Shown here piece by piece: positions 1 through 12,600 of a DNA stretch of 36,270 nt. The notes beneath the pieces were generated by a model. That model worked only from the letters and a program-made list of their open reading frames with translations, was not told the origin of the DNA and did not search any database. The stretch spans positions 1 to 36,270 of the forward strand of contig NEEC01000413.1 of assembly GCA_002189035.1 (NCBI GenBank), read 5' to 3'. The position numbers and the translations under genes were made by a program. The DNA comes from Utricularia gibba. Taxonomy: Eukaryota; Streptophyta; Magnoliopsida; Lamiales; Lentibulariaceae. How positions within the stretch are numbered: the stretch's first letter is position 1; the number at the start of each line of letters is the position of its first letter.

Positions 1-128
1 AAAACAGATGTTTTGCAAGGCGAAAATCACAATCGCGTCGATTCTCGTGTTCAGTCGCATCGTCGCGAACGTGGTGGCCAATTTGTGGCACATCTGAAGG
101 CTAATATAAGGCGATAATTCGAGCTCTG
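1..128 (+). repeat. Partial satellite monomer cut by the window edge
   Basis: This is the 3' third of a monomer, from the AAAACAGATG part to the GAGCTCTG end. It lacks the usual CG before CAGATG (also missing in the copy starting at 1154). It also has a short deletion at the dyad apex, reading TTCAGTCGC where most copies read TTCCGAGTCGC. The array therefore extends to the left of the window. Confidence 0.95.
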
Positions 129-3100
129 ATGCATCCTCGGACGAAATGCTTTCAACACGGAAGCTGACCGGCACGGAAGGGGTTCGAAACGGTATGCCGG
201 GCGCAGCGTGACTCATCACGGTTTCAGGATATCGACGAAATACGAACGTGTGCGAGGCCACCATGAGGCTGCGGGTAGGGACACACCCAGAGCTTGTTCA
301 GAGATCGCCTCGAAAACCCATACTTCACGTCATCCAATAAAACGCAGATGTTTTGCAAGCCGAAAATCACAATCGCGTCGATTCTCGTGTTCCGAGTCGC
401 ATCGTCGCGAACGTGGTGGCCAATTTGTGGCACATCTGAAGGCTAATATAAGGCGATAATTCGAGCTCTGATGCATCCTCGGACGAAGATGCTTTCAACA
501 CGGAAGCTGACCGGCACGGAAAGGGGTTCGAAACGGTATGCCGGGCGCAGCGTGACTCATCACGGTTTCAGGATATGCCGAAATACCGAACGGTGTGCGA
601 GGCCACCATGAGGCTGCGGGTAGGGACACACCCAGAGCTTGTTCAGAGATCGCCTCGAAAACCCATACTTCACGTCATCCAATAAAACGCAGATGTTTTG
701 CAAGCCGAAAATCACAATCGCGTCGATTCTCGTGTTCCGAGTCGCATCGTCGCGAACGTGGTGGCCAATTTGTGGCACATCTGAAGGCTAATATAAGGCG
801 ATAATTCGAGCTCTGATGCATCCTCGGACGAAGAAGCTTTCAACACGGAAGCTGACCGGCACGGAAAGGGTTCGAAACGGTATGCCGGGCGCAGCGTGAC
901 TCATCGGTTTCAGGATATGCGAAATACCGAACGGTGTGCGAGGCCACCATGAGGCTGCGGGTAGGAACACACCAGAGCTTGTTCAGAGATCGCCTCGAAA
1001 ACCCATACTTCACGTCACCAATAAAACGCAGATGTTTTGCAAGCGAAAATCACAATCGCGTCGATTCTCGTGTTCCGAGTCGCATCGTCGCGAACGTGGT
1101 GGCCAATTTGTGGCACATCTGAAGGCTAATATAAGGCGATAATTCGAGCTCTGATGCATCCTCGGACGAAGAAGCTTTCAACACGGAAGCTGACCGGCAC
1201 GGAAAGGGGTTCGAAACGGTATGCCGGGCGCAGCGTGACTCATCACGGTTTCAGGATATGGAAATACCGAACGGTGTGCGAGGCCACCATGAGGCTGCGG
1301 GTAGGGACACACCTAGAGCTTGTTCAGAGATCGCCTCGAAAACCCATACTTCACGTCACCCAATAAAACAGATGTTTTGCAAGCGAAAATCACAATCGCG
1401 TCGATTCTCGTGTTCCGAGTCGCATCGTCGCGAACGTGGTGGCAATTTGTGGCACATCTGAAGGCTAATATAAGGCGATAATTCGAGCTCTGATGCATCC
1501 TCGGACGAAGAAGCTTTCAACACGGAAGCTGACCGGCACGGAAAGGGGTTCGAAACGGTATGCCGGGCGCAGCGTGACTCATCACGGTTTTTCAGGATAT
1601 CGCCGAAATACCGAACGGTGTGCGAGGCCACCATGAGGCTGCGGGTAGGGACACACCAGAGCTTGTTCAGATCGCCTCGAAAACCCATACTTCACGTCAC
1701 CCAATAAAACGCAGATGTTTTTGCAAGCGAAAATCACAATCGCGTCGATTCTCGTGTTCCGAGTCGCATCGTCGCGAACGTGGTGGCCAATTTGTGGCAC
1801 ATCTGAAGGCTAATATAAGGCGATAATTCGAGCTCTGATGCATCCTCGGACGAAGAAGCTTTCAACACGGAAGCTGACCGGCACGGAAAGGGGTTCGAAA
1901 CGGTATGCCGGGCGCAGCGTGACTCATCACGGTTTTCAGGATATCGCCGAAATACCGAACGGTGTGCGAGGCCACCATGAGGCTGCGGGTAGGGAACACC
2001 CAGAGCTTGTTCAGAGATCGCCTCGAAAACCCATACTTCACGTCACCAATAAAACGCAGATGTTTTGCAAGCCGAAAATCACAATCGCGTCGATTCTCGT
2101 GTTCCGAGTCGCATCGTCGCGAACGTGGTGGCCAATTTGTGGCACATCTGAAGGCTAAGATAAGGCGATAATTCGAGCTCTGATGCATCCTCGGACGAAG
2201 AAGCTTTCAACACGGAAGCTGACCGGCACGGAAAGGGGTTCGAAACGGTATGCCGGGCGCAGCGTGACTCATCACGGTTTCAGGATATCGACGAATACCG
2301 AACGGTGTGCGAGGCCACCATGAGGCTGCGGGTAGGAACACACCCAGAGCTTGTTCAGAGATCGCCTCGAAAACCCATACTTCACGTCACCCAATAAAAC
2401 GCAGATGTTTTGCAAGCCGAAAATCACAATCGCGTCGATTCTCGTGTTCCGAGTCGCATCGTCGCGAACGTGGTGGCCAATTTGTGGCACATCTGAAGGC
2501 TAATATAAGGCGATAATTCGAGCTCTGATGCATCCTCGGACGAAGAAGCTTTCAACACGGAAGCTGACCGGCACGGAAAGGGTTCGAAACGGTATGCCGG
2601 CGCAGCGTGACTCATCATTTCAGGATATCGACGAATGCCGAACGGTGTGCGAGGCCACCATGAGGCTGCGGGTAGGGACACACCCAGAGCTTGTTCAGAG
2701 ATCGCTCGAAAACCCATACTTCACGTCACCAATAAAACGCAGATGTTTTGCAAGCCGAAAATCACAATCGCGTCGATTCTCGTGTTCCGAGTCGCATCGT
2801 CGCGAACGTGGTGGCCAATTTGTGGCACATCTGAAGGCTAATATAAGGCGATAATTCGAGCTCTGATGCATCCTCGGACGAAGAAGCTTTCAACACGGAA
2901 GCTGACCGGCACGGAAAGGGGTTCGAAACGGTATGCCGGCGCAGCGTGACTCATCACGGTTTTCAGGATATGCCGAAATACCGAACGGTGTGCGAGGCCA
3001 CCATGAGGCTGCGGGTAGGGACACACCCAGAGCTTGTTCAGAGATCGCCTCGAAAACCCATACTTCACGTCACCAATAAAACGCAGATTTTTGCAAGCGA

Positions 3101-5251
3101 AAATCACAATCGCGTCGATTCTCGTGTTCCGAGTCGCATCGTCGCGAACGTGGTGGCCAATTTGTGGCACATCTGAAGGCTAATATAAGGCGATAATTCG
3201 AGCTCTGATGCATCCTCGGACGAAGAAGCTTTCAACACGGAAGCTGACCGGCACGAAAGGGGTTCGAAACGGTATGCCGGGCGCAGCGTGACTCATCCTT
3301 CAGGATATCGACGAATGCCGAACGGTGTGCGAGGCCACCATGAGGCTGCGGGTAGGGACACACCCAGAGCTTGTTCAGAGATCGCCTCGAAAACCCATAC
3401 TTCACGTCACCCAATAAAACGCAGATGTTTTGCAAGCCGAAAATCACAATCGCGTCGATTCTCGTGTTCCGAGTCGCATCGTCGCGAACGTGGTGGCCAA
3501 TTTGTGGCACATCTGAAGGCTAAATAAGGCGATAATTCGAGCTCTGATGCATCCTCGGACGAAGAAGCTTTCAACACGGAAGCTGACCGGCGGAAAGGGT
3601 TCGAAACGGTATGCCGGGCGCAGCGTGACTCATCACGGTTTCAGGATATGACGAATACCGAACGGTGTGCGAGGCCACCATGAGGCTGCGGGTAGGGACA
3701 CACCCAGAGCTTGTTCAGAGATCGCCTCGAAAACCCATACTTCACGTCATCCAATAAAACGCAGATGTTTTGCAAGGCGAAAATCACAATCGCGTCGATT
3801 CTCGTGTTCCGAGTCGCATCGTCGCGAACGTGGTGGCCAATTTGTGGCACATCTGAAGGCTAATATAAGGCGATAATTCGAGCTCTGATGCATCCTCGGA
3901 CGAAGAAGCTTTCAACACGGAAGCTGACCGGCACGGAAAGGGTTCGAAACGGTATGCCGGGCGCAGCGTGACTCATCATTTCAGGATATCGACGAGACCG
4001 AACGGTGTGCGAGGCCACCATGAGGCTGCGGGTAGGGACACACCCAGAGCTTGTTCAGAGATCGCCTCGAAAACCCATACTTCACGTCACCCAATAAAAC
4101 GCAGATGTTTGCAAGCGAAAATCACAATCGCGTCGATTCTCGTGTTCCGTCGCATCGTCGCGAACGTGGTGGCCAATTTGTGGCACATCTGAAGGCTAAT
4201 ATAAGGCGATAATTCGAGCTCTGATGCATCCTCGGACGAAGAAGCTTTCAACACGGAAGCTGACCGGCACGGAAAGGGTTCGAAACGGTATGCCGGGCGC
4301 AGCGTGACTCATCACGGTTTCAGGATATCGACCGAAATACCGAACGGTGTGCGAGGCCACCATGAGGCTGCGGGTAGGGACACACCCAGAGCTTGTTCAG
4401 AGATCGCCTCGAAAACCCATACTTCACGTCACCCAATAAAACGCAGATGTTTTGCAAGCCGAAAATCACAATCGCGTCGATTCTCGTGTTCCGAGTCGCA
4501 TCGTCGCGAACGTGGTGGCCAATTTGTGGCACATCTGAAGGCTAATATAAGGCGATAATTCGAGCTCTGATGCATCCTCGGACGAAAGCTTTCAACACGG
4601 AAGCTGACCGGCACGGAAAGGGTTCGAAACGGTATGCCGGCGCAGCGTGACTCATCACGGTTTCAGGATATCGACGAATACCGAACGGTGTGCGAGGCCA
4701 CCATGAGGCTGCGGTAGGGACACACCCAGAGCTTGTTCAGAGATCGCCTCGAAAACCCATACTTCACGTCACCCAATAAAACGCAGATGTTTTGCAAGCC
4801 GAAAATCACAATCGCGTCGATTCTCGTGTTCCGAGTCGCATCGTCGCGAACGTGGTGGCCAATTTGTGGCACATCTGAAGGCTAATATAAGGCGATAATT
4901 CGAGCTTGATGCATCCTCGGACGAAGAAGCTTTCAACACGGAAGCTGACCGGCACGGAAAGGGGTTCGAAACGGTATGCCGGGCGCAGCGTGACTCATCG
5001 GTTTCAGGATATGGCCGAAATACCGAACGGTGTGCGAGGCCACCATGAGGCTGCGGTAGGGACACACCCAGAGCTTGTTCAGAGATCGCCTCGAAAACCC
5101 ATACTTCACGTCACCCAATAAAACGCAGATGTTTTGCAAGCCGAAAATCACAATCGCGTCGATTCTCGTGTTCCGAGTCGCATCGTCGCGAACGTGGTGG
5201 CCAATTTGTGGCACATCTGAAGGCTAAGATAAGGCGATAATTCGAGCTCTG

Positions 5252-5575
5252 ATGCATCCTCGGACGAAGAAGCTTTCAACACGGAAGCTGACCGGCACGG
5301 AAAGGGTTCGAAACGGTATGCCGGCGCAGCGTGACTCATCAGGCTGCCGAACGGTGTGCGAGGCCACCATGAGGCTGCGGGTAGGACACACCCAGAGCTT
5401 GTTCAGAGATCGCCTCGAAAACCCATACTTCACGTCACCCAATAAAACGCAGATGTTTTGCAAGCCGAAAATCACAATCGCGTCGATTCTCGTGTTCCGA
5501 GTCGCATCGTCGCGAACGTGGTGGCCAATTTGTGGCACATCTGAAGGCTAATATAAGGCGATAATTCGAGCTCTG
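5252..5575 (+). repeat. Shortest monomer (324 bp), internal deletion in the variable segment
   Basis: This copy is about 20 bp shorter than the consensus. The loss is mainly at about 5338-5350, where CATCAGGCTGCCGAAC replaces the usual stretch from CATCACGG to CCGAAC. The deletion therefore removes almost the whole variable segment and leaves the remainder of the monomer intact. It also carries the short CCGGCGC form and the GGGTAGGACAC form of the two neighbouring runs. Confidence 0.9.
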
Positions 5576-8500
5576 ATGCATCCTCGGACGAAGAAGCTTT
5601 CAACACGGAAGCTGACCGGCACGGAAAGGGGTTCGAAACGGTATGCCGGCGCAGCGTGACTCATCACGGTTTTCAGGATATCCCGAAATACCGAACGGTG
5701 CGAGGCCACCATGAGGCTGCGGGTAGGGACACACCCAGAGCTTGTTCAGAGATCGCCTCGAAAACCCATACTTCACGTCACCCAAAAAACGCAGATGTTT
5801 TGCAAGCGAAAATCACAATCGCGTCGATGTGTTCCGAGTCGCATCGTCGCGAACGTGGTGGCCAATTTGTGGCACATCTGAAGGCTAATTAAGGCGATAA
5901 TTCGAGCTCTGATGCATCCTCGGACGAAGAAGCTTTCAACACGGAAGCTGACCGGCACGGAAAGGGTTCGAAACGGTATGCCGGGCGCAGCGTGACTCAT
6001 CATTTCAGGATTACCGAACGGTGTGCGAGGCCACCATGAGGCTGCGGGTAGGGACACACCCAGAGCTTGTTCAGAGATCGCCTCGAAAACCCATACTTCA
6101 CGTCACCCAATAAAACGCAGATGTTTTGCAAGCCGAAAATCACAATCGCGTCGATTCTCGTGTTCCGAGTCGCATCGTCGCGAACGTGGTGGCCAATTTG
6201 TGGCACATCTGAAGGCTAAGATAAGGCGATAATTCGAGCTCTGATGCATCCTCGGACGAAGAAGCTTTCAACACGGAAGCTGACCGGCGGAAAGGGTTCG
6301 AAACGGTATGCCGGGCGCAGCGTGACTCATCACGGTTTCAGGATATCGACGAATACCGAACGGTGTGCGAGGCCACCATGAGGCTGCGGGTAGGGACACA
6401 CCAGAGCTTGTTCAGAGATCGCCTCGAAAACCCATACTTCACGTCACCCAATAAAACGCAGATGTTTTGCAAGGCGAAAATCACAATCGCGTCGATTCTC
6501 GTGTTCCGAGTCGCATCGTCGCGAACGTGGTGGCCAATTTGTGGCACATCTGAAGGCTAAGATAAGGCGATAATTCGAGCTTTGATGCATCCTCGGACGA
6601 AGAAGCTTTCAACACGGAAGCTGACCGGCACGGAAAGGGTTCGAAACGGTATGCCGGCGCAGCGTGACTCATCACGGTTTTCAGGATATCGAAATACCGA
6701 ACGGTGTGCGAGGCCACCATGAGGCTGCTAGGGACACACCCAGAGCTTGTTCAGAGATCGCCTCGAAAACCCATACTTCACGTCACCAATAAAACGCAGA
6801 TGTTTTGCAAGCGAAAATCACAATCGCGTCGATTCTCGTGTTCCGAGTCGCATCGTCGCGAACGTGGTGGCCAATTTGGCACATCTGAAGGCTAAATAAG
6901 GCGATAATTCGAGCTCTGATGCATCCTCGGACGAAGATGCTTTCAACACGGAAGCTGACCGGCACGGAAAGGGTTCGAAACGGTATGCCGGCGCAGCGTG
7001 ACTCATCACGGTTTTCAGGATATGCCGAAATACCGAACGGTGTGCGAGGCCACCATGAGGCTGCGGGTAGGGACACACCCAGAGCTTGTTCAGAGATCGC
7101 CTCGAAAACCCATACTTCACGTCATCCAATAAAACGCAGATGTTTTGCAAGCCGAAAATCACAATCGCGTCGATTCTCGTGTTCCGAGTCGCATCGTCGC
7201 GAACGTGGTGGCCAATTTGTGGCACATCTGAAGGCTAATATAAGGCGATAATTCGAGCTCTGATGCATCCTCGGACGAAGAAGCTTTCAACACGGAAGCT
7301 GACCGGCACGGAAAGGGTTCGAAACGGTATGCCGGGCGCAGCGTGACTCATCATTTCAGATATCGACGAATGCCGAACGGTGTGCGAGGCCACCATGAGG
7401 CTGCGGGTAGGGACACACCCAGAGCTTGTTCAGAGATCGCCTCGAAAACCATACTTCACGTCACCCAATAAAACGCAGATGTTTTGCAAGGCGAAAATCA
7501 CAATCGCGTCGATTCTCGTGTTCCGAGTCGCATCGTCGCGAACGTGGTGGCCAATTTGTGGCACATCTGAAGGCTAATATAAGGCGATAATTCGAGCTCT
7601 GATGCATCCTCGGACGAAGAAGCTTTCAACACGGAAGCTGACCGGCACGGAAAGGGGTTCGAAACGGTATGCCGGCGCAGCGTGACTCATCACGGTTTTC
7701 AGGATATGCCGAAATACCGAACGGTGTGCGAGGCCACCATGAGGCTGCGGGTAGGACACACCAGAGCTTGTTCAGAGATCGCCTCGAAAACCCATACTTC
7801 ACGTCACCCAATAAAACGCAGATGTTTTGCAAGCGAAAATCACAATCGCGTCGATTCTCGTGTTCCGAGTCGCATCGTCGCGAACGTGGTGGCCAATTTG
7901 TGGCACATCTGAAGGCTAATATAAGGCGATAATTCGAGCTCTGATGCATCCTCGGACGAAGAAGCTTTCAACACGGAAGCTGACCGGCACGGAAAGGGGT
8001 TCGAAACGGTATGCCGGGCGCAGCGTGACTCATCACGATTTCAGGATATCGACGACCGAACGGTGTGCGAGGCCACCATGAGGCTGCGGGTAGGACACAC
8101 CCAGAGCTTGTTCAGAGATCGCCTCGAAAACCCATACTTCACGTCACCCAATAAAACGATGTTTTGCAAGCGAAAATCACAATCGCGTCGATTCTCGTGT
8201 TCCGAGTCGCATCGTCGCGAACGTGGTGGCCAATTTGTGGCACATCTGAAGGCTAAGATAAGGCGATAATTCGAGCTCTGATGCATCCTCGGACGAAGAA
8301 GCTTTCAACACGGAAGCTGACCGGCACGGAAAGGGTTCGAAACGGTATGCCGGGCGCAGCGTGACTCATCACGGTTTTCAGATATCGACGAATGCCGAAC
8401 GGTGTGCGAGGCCACCATGAGGCTGCGGGTAGGACACACCCAGAGCTTGTTCAGAGATCGCCTCGAAAACCCATACTTCACGTCACCCAATAAAACGCAG

Positions 8501-9309
8501 ATGTTTTTGCAAGCGAAAATCACAATCGCGTCGATTCTCGTGTTCCGAGTCGCATCGTCGCGAACGTGGTGGCCAATTTGTGGCACATCTGAAGGCTAAT
8601 ATAAGGCGATAATTCGAGCTCTGATGCATCCTCGGACGAAGAAGCTTTCAACACGGAAGCTGACCGGCACGGAAAGGGGTTCGAAACGGTATGCCGGGCG
8701 CAGCGTGACTCATCACGGTTTCAGGATATCGACGAATACCGAACGGTGTGCGAGGCCACCATGAGGCTGCGGGTAGGGACACACCCAGAGCTTGTTCAGA
8801 GATCGCCTCGAAAACCCATACTTCACGTCACCAATAAAACGCAGATGTTTTGCAAGCCGAAAATCACAATCGCGTCGATTCTCGTGTTCCGAGTCGCATC
8901 GTCGCGAACGTGGTGGCAATTTGTGGCACATCTGAAGGCTAATATAAGGCGATAATTCGAGCTCTGATGCATCCTCGGACGAAGAAGCTTTCAACACGGA
9001 AGCTGACCGGCACGGAAAGGGGTTCGAAACGGTATGCCGGCGCAGCGTGACTCATCACGGTTTTCAGGATATGCCGAAATACCGAACGGTGTGCGAGGCC
9101 ACCATGAGGCTGCGGGTAGGGACACACCCAGAGCTTGTTCAGAGATCGCCTCGAAAACCCATACTTCGTCATCCAATAAAACGCAGATGTTTTGCAAGCC
9201 GAAAATCACAATCGCGTCGATTCTCGTGTTCCGAGTCGCATCGTCGCGAACGTGGTGGCCAATTTGTGGCACATCTGAAGGCTAAGATAAGGCGATAATT
9301 CGAGCTCTG

Positions 9310-9650
9310 ATGCATCCTCGGACGAAGAAGCTTTCAACACGGAAGCTGACCGGCACGGAAAGGGTTCGAAACGGTATGCCGGGCGCAGCGTGACTCATCA
9401 TCTTCAGATATGACGAAATGCCGAACGGTGTGCGAGGCCACCATGAGGCTGCGGGTAGGGACACACCCAGAGCTTGTTCAGAGATCGCCTCGAAAACCCA
9501 TACTTCACGTCACCCAATAAAACGCAGATGTTTTGCAAGCCGAAAATCACAATCGCGTCGATTCTCGTGTTCCGAGTCGCATCGTCGCGAACGTGGTGGC
9601 CAATTTGTGGCACATCTGAAGGCTAAGATAAGGCGATAATTCGAGCTCTG
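9310..9650 (+). repeat. Monomer haplotype repeated eight monomers later (12030-12370)
   Basis: Both 341-bp copies share the unusual CATCATCTTCAG and ATATGACGAAATGCC forms of the variable segment, with the same G3, GGGACAC and GCCG forms. The copies at 10324 and 13055 share TTTCAGATATGACGAAATGCC and also lie eight monomers apart. Intervening copies do not match at this register, so it is a partial trace of block duplication rather than a regular higher-order repeat. Confidence 0.45.
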
Positions 9651-12600
9651 ATGCATCCTCGGACGAAGAAGCTTTCAACACGGAAGCTGACCGGCACGGA
9701 AAGGGGTTCGAAACGGTATGCCGGGCGCAGCGTGACTCATCACGGTTTCAGGATATCGCGAATGCCGAACGGTGTGCGAGGCCACCATGAGGCTGCGGGT
9801 AGGAACACACCTAGAGCTTGTTCAGAGATCGCCTCGAAAACCCATACTTCACGTCACCCAATAAAACGCAGATGTTTTGCAAGCGAAAATCACAATCGCG
9901 TCGATTCTCGTGTTCCGAGTCGCATCGTCGCGAACGTTTGTGGCACATCTGAAGGCTAATATAAGGCGATAATTCGAGCTCTGATGCATCCTCGGACGAA
10001 GATGCTTTCAACACGGAAGCTGACCGGCACGGAAAGGGTTCGAAACGGTATGCCGGGCGCAGCGTGACTCATCACGGTTTCAGGATATCGACGAACCGAA
10101 CGGTGTGCGAGGCCACCATGAGGCTGCGGGTAGGGACACACCAGAGCTTGTTCAGAGATCGCCTCGAAAACCCATACTTCACGTCACCCAATAAAACGCA
10201 GATGTTTTGCAAGCGAAAATCACAATCGCGTCGATTCTCGTGTTCCGAGTCGCATCGTCGCGAACGTGGTGGCCAATTTGTGGCACATCTGAAGGCTAAT
10301 ATAAGGCGATAATTCGAGCTCTGATGCATCCTCGGACGAAGATGCTTTCAACGGAAGCTGACCGGCACGGAAAGGGGTTCGAAACGGTATGCCGGCGCAG
10401 CGTGACTCATCACGGTTTCAGATATGACGAAATGCCGAACGGTGTGCGAGGCCACCATGAGGCTGCGGTAGGGACACACCCAGAGCTTGTTCAGAGATCG
10501 CCTCGAAAACCCATACTTCACGTCACCCAATAAAACGCAGATGTTTTGCAAGCGAAAATCACAATCGCGTCGATTCTCGTGTTCGAGTCGCATCGTCGCG
10601 AACGTGGTGGCCAATTTGTGGCACATCTGAAGGCTAAGATAAGGCGATAATTCGAGCTCTGATGCATCCTCGGACGAAGAAGCTTTCAACACGGAAGCTG
10701 ACCGGCACGGAAAGGGTTCGAAACGGTATGCCGGGGCAGCGTGACTCATCACGGTTTCAGGATATGACGAATACCGAACGGTGTGCGAGGCCACCATGAG
10801 GCTGCGGGTAGGGACACACCCAGAGCTTGTTCAGAGATCGCCTCGAAAACCCATACTTCACGTCACCCAATAAAACGCAGATGTTTTGCAAGCCGAAAAT
10901 CACAATCGCGTCGATTCTCGTGTTCCGAGTCGCATCGTCGCGAACGTGGTGGCCAATTTGTGGCACATCTGAAGGCTAAGATAAGGCGATAATTCGAGCT
11001 CTGATGCATCCTCGGACGAAGAAGCTTTCAACACGGAAGCTGACCGGCACGGAAAGGGTTCGAAACGGTATGCCGGGCGCAGCGTGACTCATCACGGTTT
11101 CAGATATCGACGCCGAACGGTGTGCGAGGCCACCATGAGGCTGCGGGTAGGGACACACCCAGAGCTTGTTCAGAGATCGCCTCGAAAACCCATACTTCAC
11201 GTCATCCAATAAAACGCAGATGTTTTGCAAGCCGAAAATCACAATCGCGTCGATTCTCGTGTTCCGACGCATCGTCGCGAACGTGGTGGCCAATTTGTGG
11301 CACATCTGAAGGCTAATATAAGGCGATAATTCGAGCTCTGATGCATCCTCGGACGAAGAAGCTTTCAACACGGAAGCTGACCGGCACGGAAAGGGGTTCG
11401 AAACGGTATGCCGGGCGCAGCGTGACTCATCACGGTTTTCAGGATATGCCGAAATACCGAACGGTGTGCGAGGCCACCATGAGGCTGCGGGTAGGGACAC
11501 ACCCAGAGCTTGTTCAGAGATCGCCTCGAAAACCCATACTTCACGTCATCCAATAAAACGCAGATGTTTTGCAAGCGAAAATCACAATCGCGTCGATTCT
11601 CGTGTTCCGAGTCGCATCGTCGCGAACGTGGTGGCCAATTTGTGGCACATCTGAAGGCTAATATAAGGCGATAATTCGAGCTCTGATGCATCCTCGGACG
11701 AAGAAGCTTTCAACACGGAAGCTGACCGGCACGGAAAGGGGTTCGAAACGGTATGCCGGGCGCAGCGTGACTCATCACGGTTTCAGATATCGACGAATAC
11801 CGAACGGTGTGCGAGGCCACCATGAGGCTGCGGGTAGGGACACACCCAGAGCTTGTTCAGAGATCGCCTCGAAAACCCATACTTCACGTCACCCAATAAA
11901 ACGCAGATGTTTTGCAAGGCGAAAATCACAATCGCGTCGATTCTCGTGTTCCGAGTCGCATCGTCGCGAACGTGGTGGCCAATTTGTGGCACATCTGAAG
12001 GCTAAGATAAGGCGATAATTCGAGCTCTGATGCATCCTCGGACGAAGAAGCTTTCAACACGGAAGCTGACCGGCACGGAAAGGGTTCGAAACGGTATGCC
12101 GGGCGCAGCGTGACTCATCATCTTCAGATATGACGAAATGCCGAACGGTGTGCGAGGCCACCATGAGGCTGCGGGTAGGGACACACCCAGAGCTTGTTCA
12201 GAGATCGCCTCGAAAACCCATACTTCACGTCACCAATAAAAACGCAGATGTTTTGCAAGCCGAAAATCACAATCGCGTCGATTCTCGTGTTCCGAGTCGC
12301 ATCGTCGCGAACGTGGTGGCCAATTTGTGGCACATCTGAAGGCTAAGATAAGGCGATAATTCGAGCTTTGATGCATCCTCGGACGAAGAAGCTTTCAACA
12401 CGGAAGCTGACCGGCACGGAAAGGGTTCGAAACGGTATGCCGGGCGCAGCGTGACTCATCACGGTTTTCAGGATATCGACGAATGCCGAACGGTGTGCGA
12501 GGCCACCATGAGGCTGCGGGTAGGGACACACCCAGAGCTTGTTCAGAGATCGCCTCGAAAACCCATACTTCACGTCATCCAATAAAACGCAGATGTTTTG

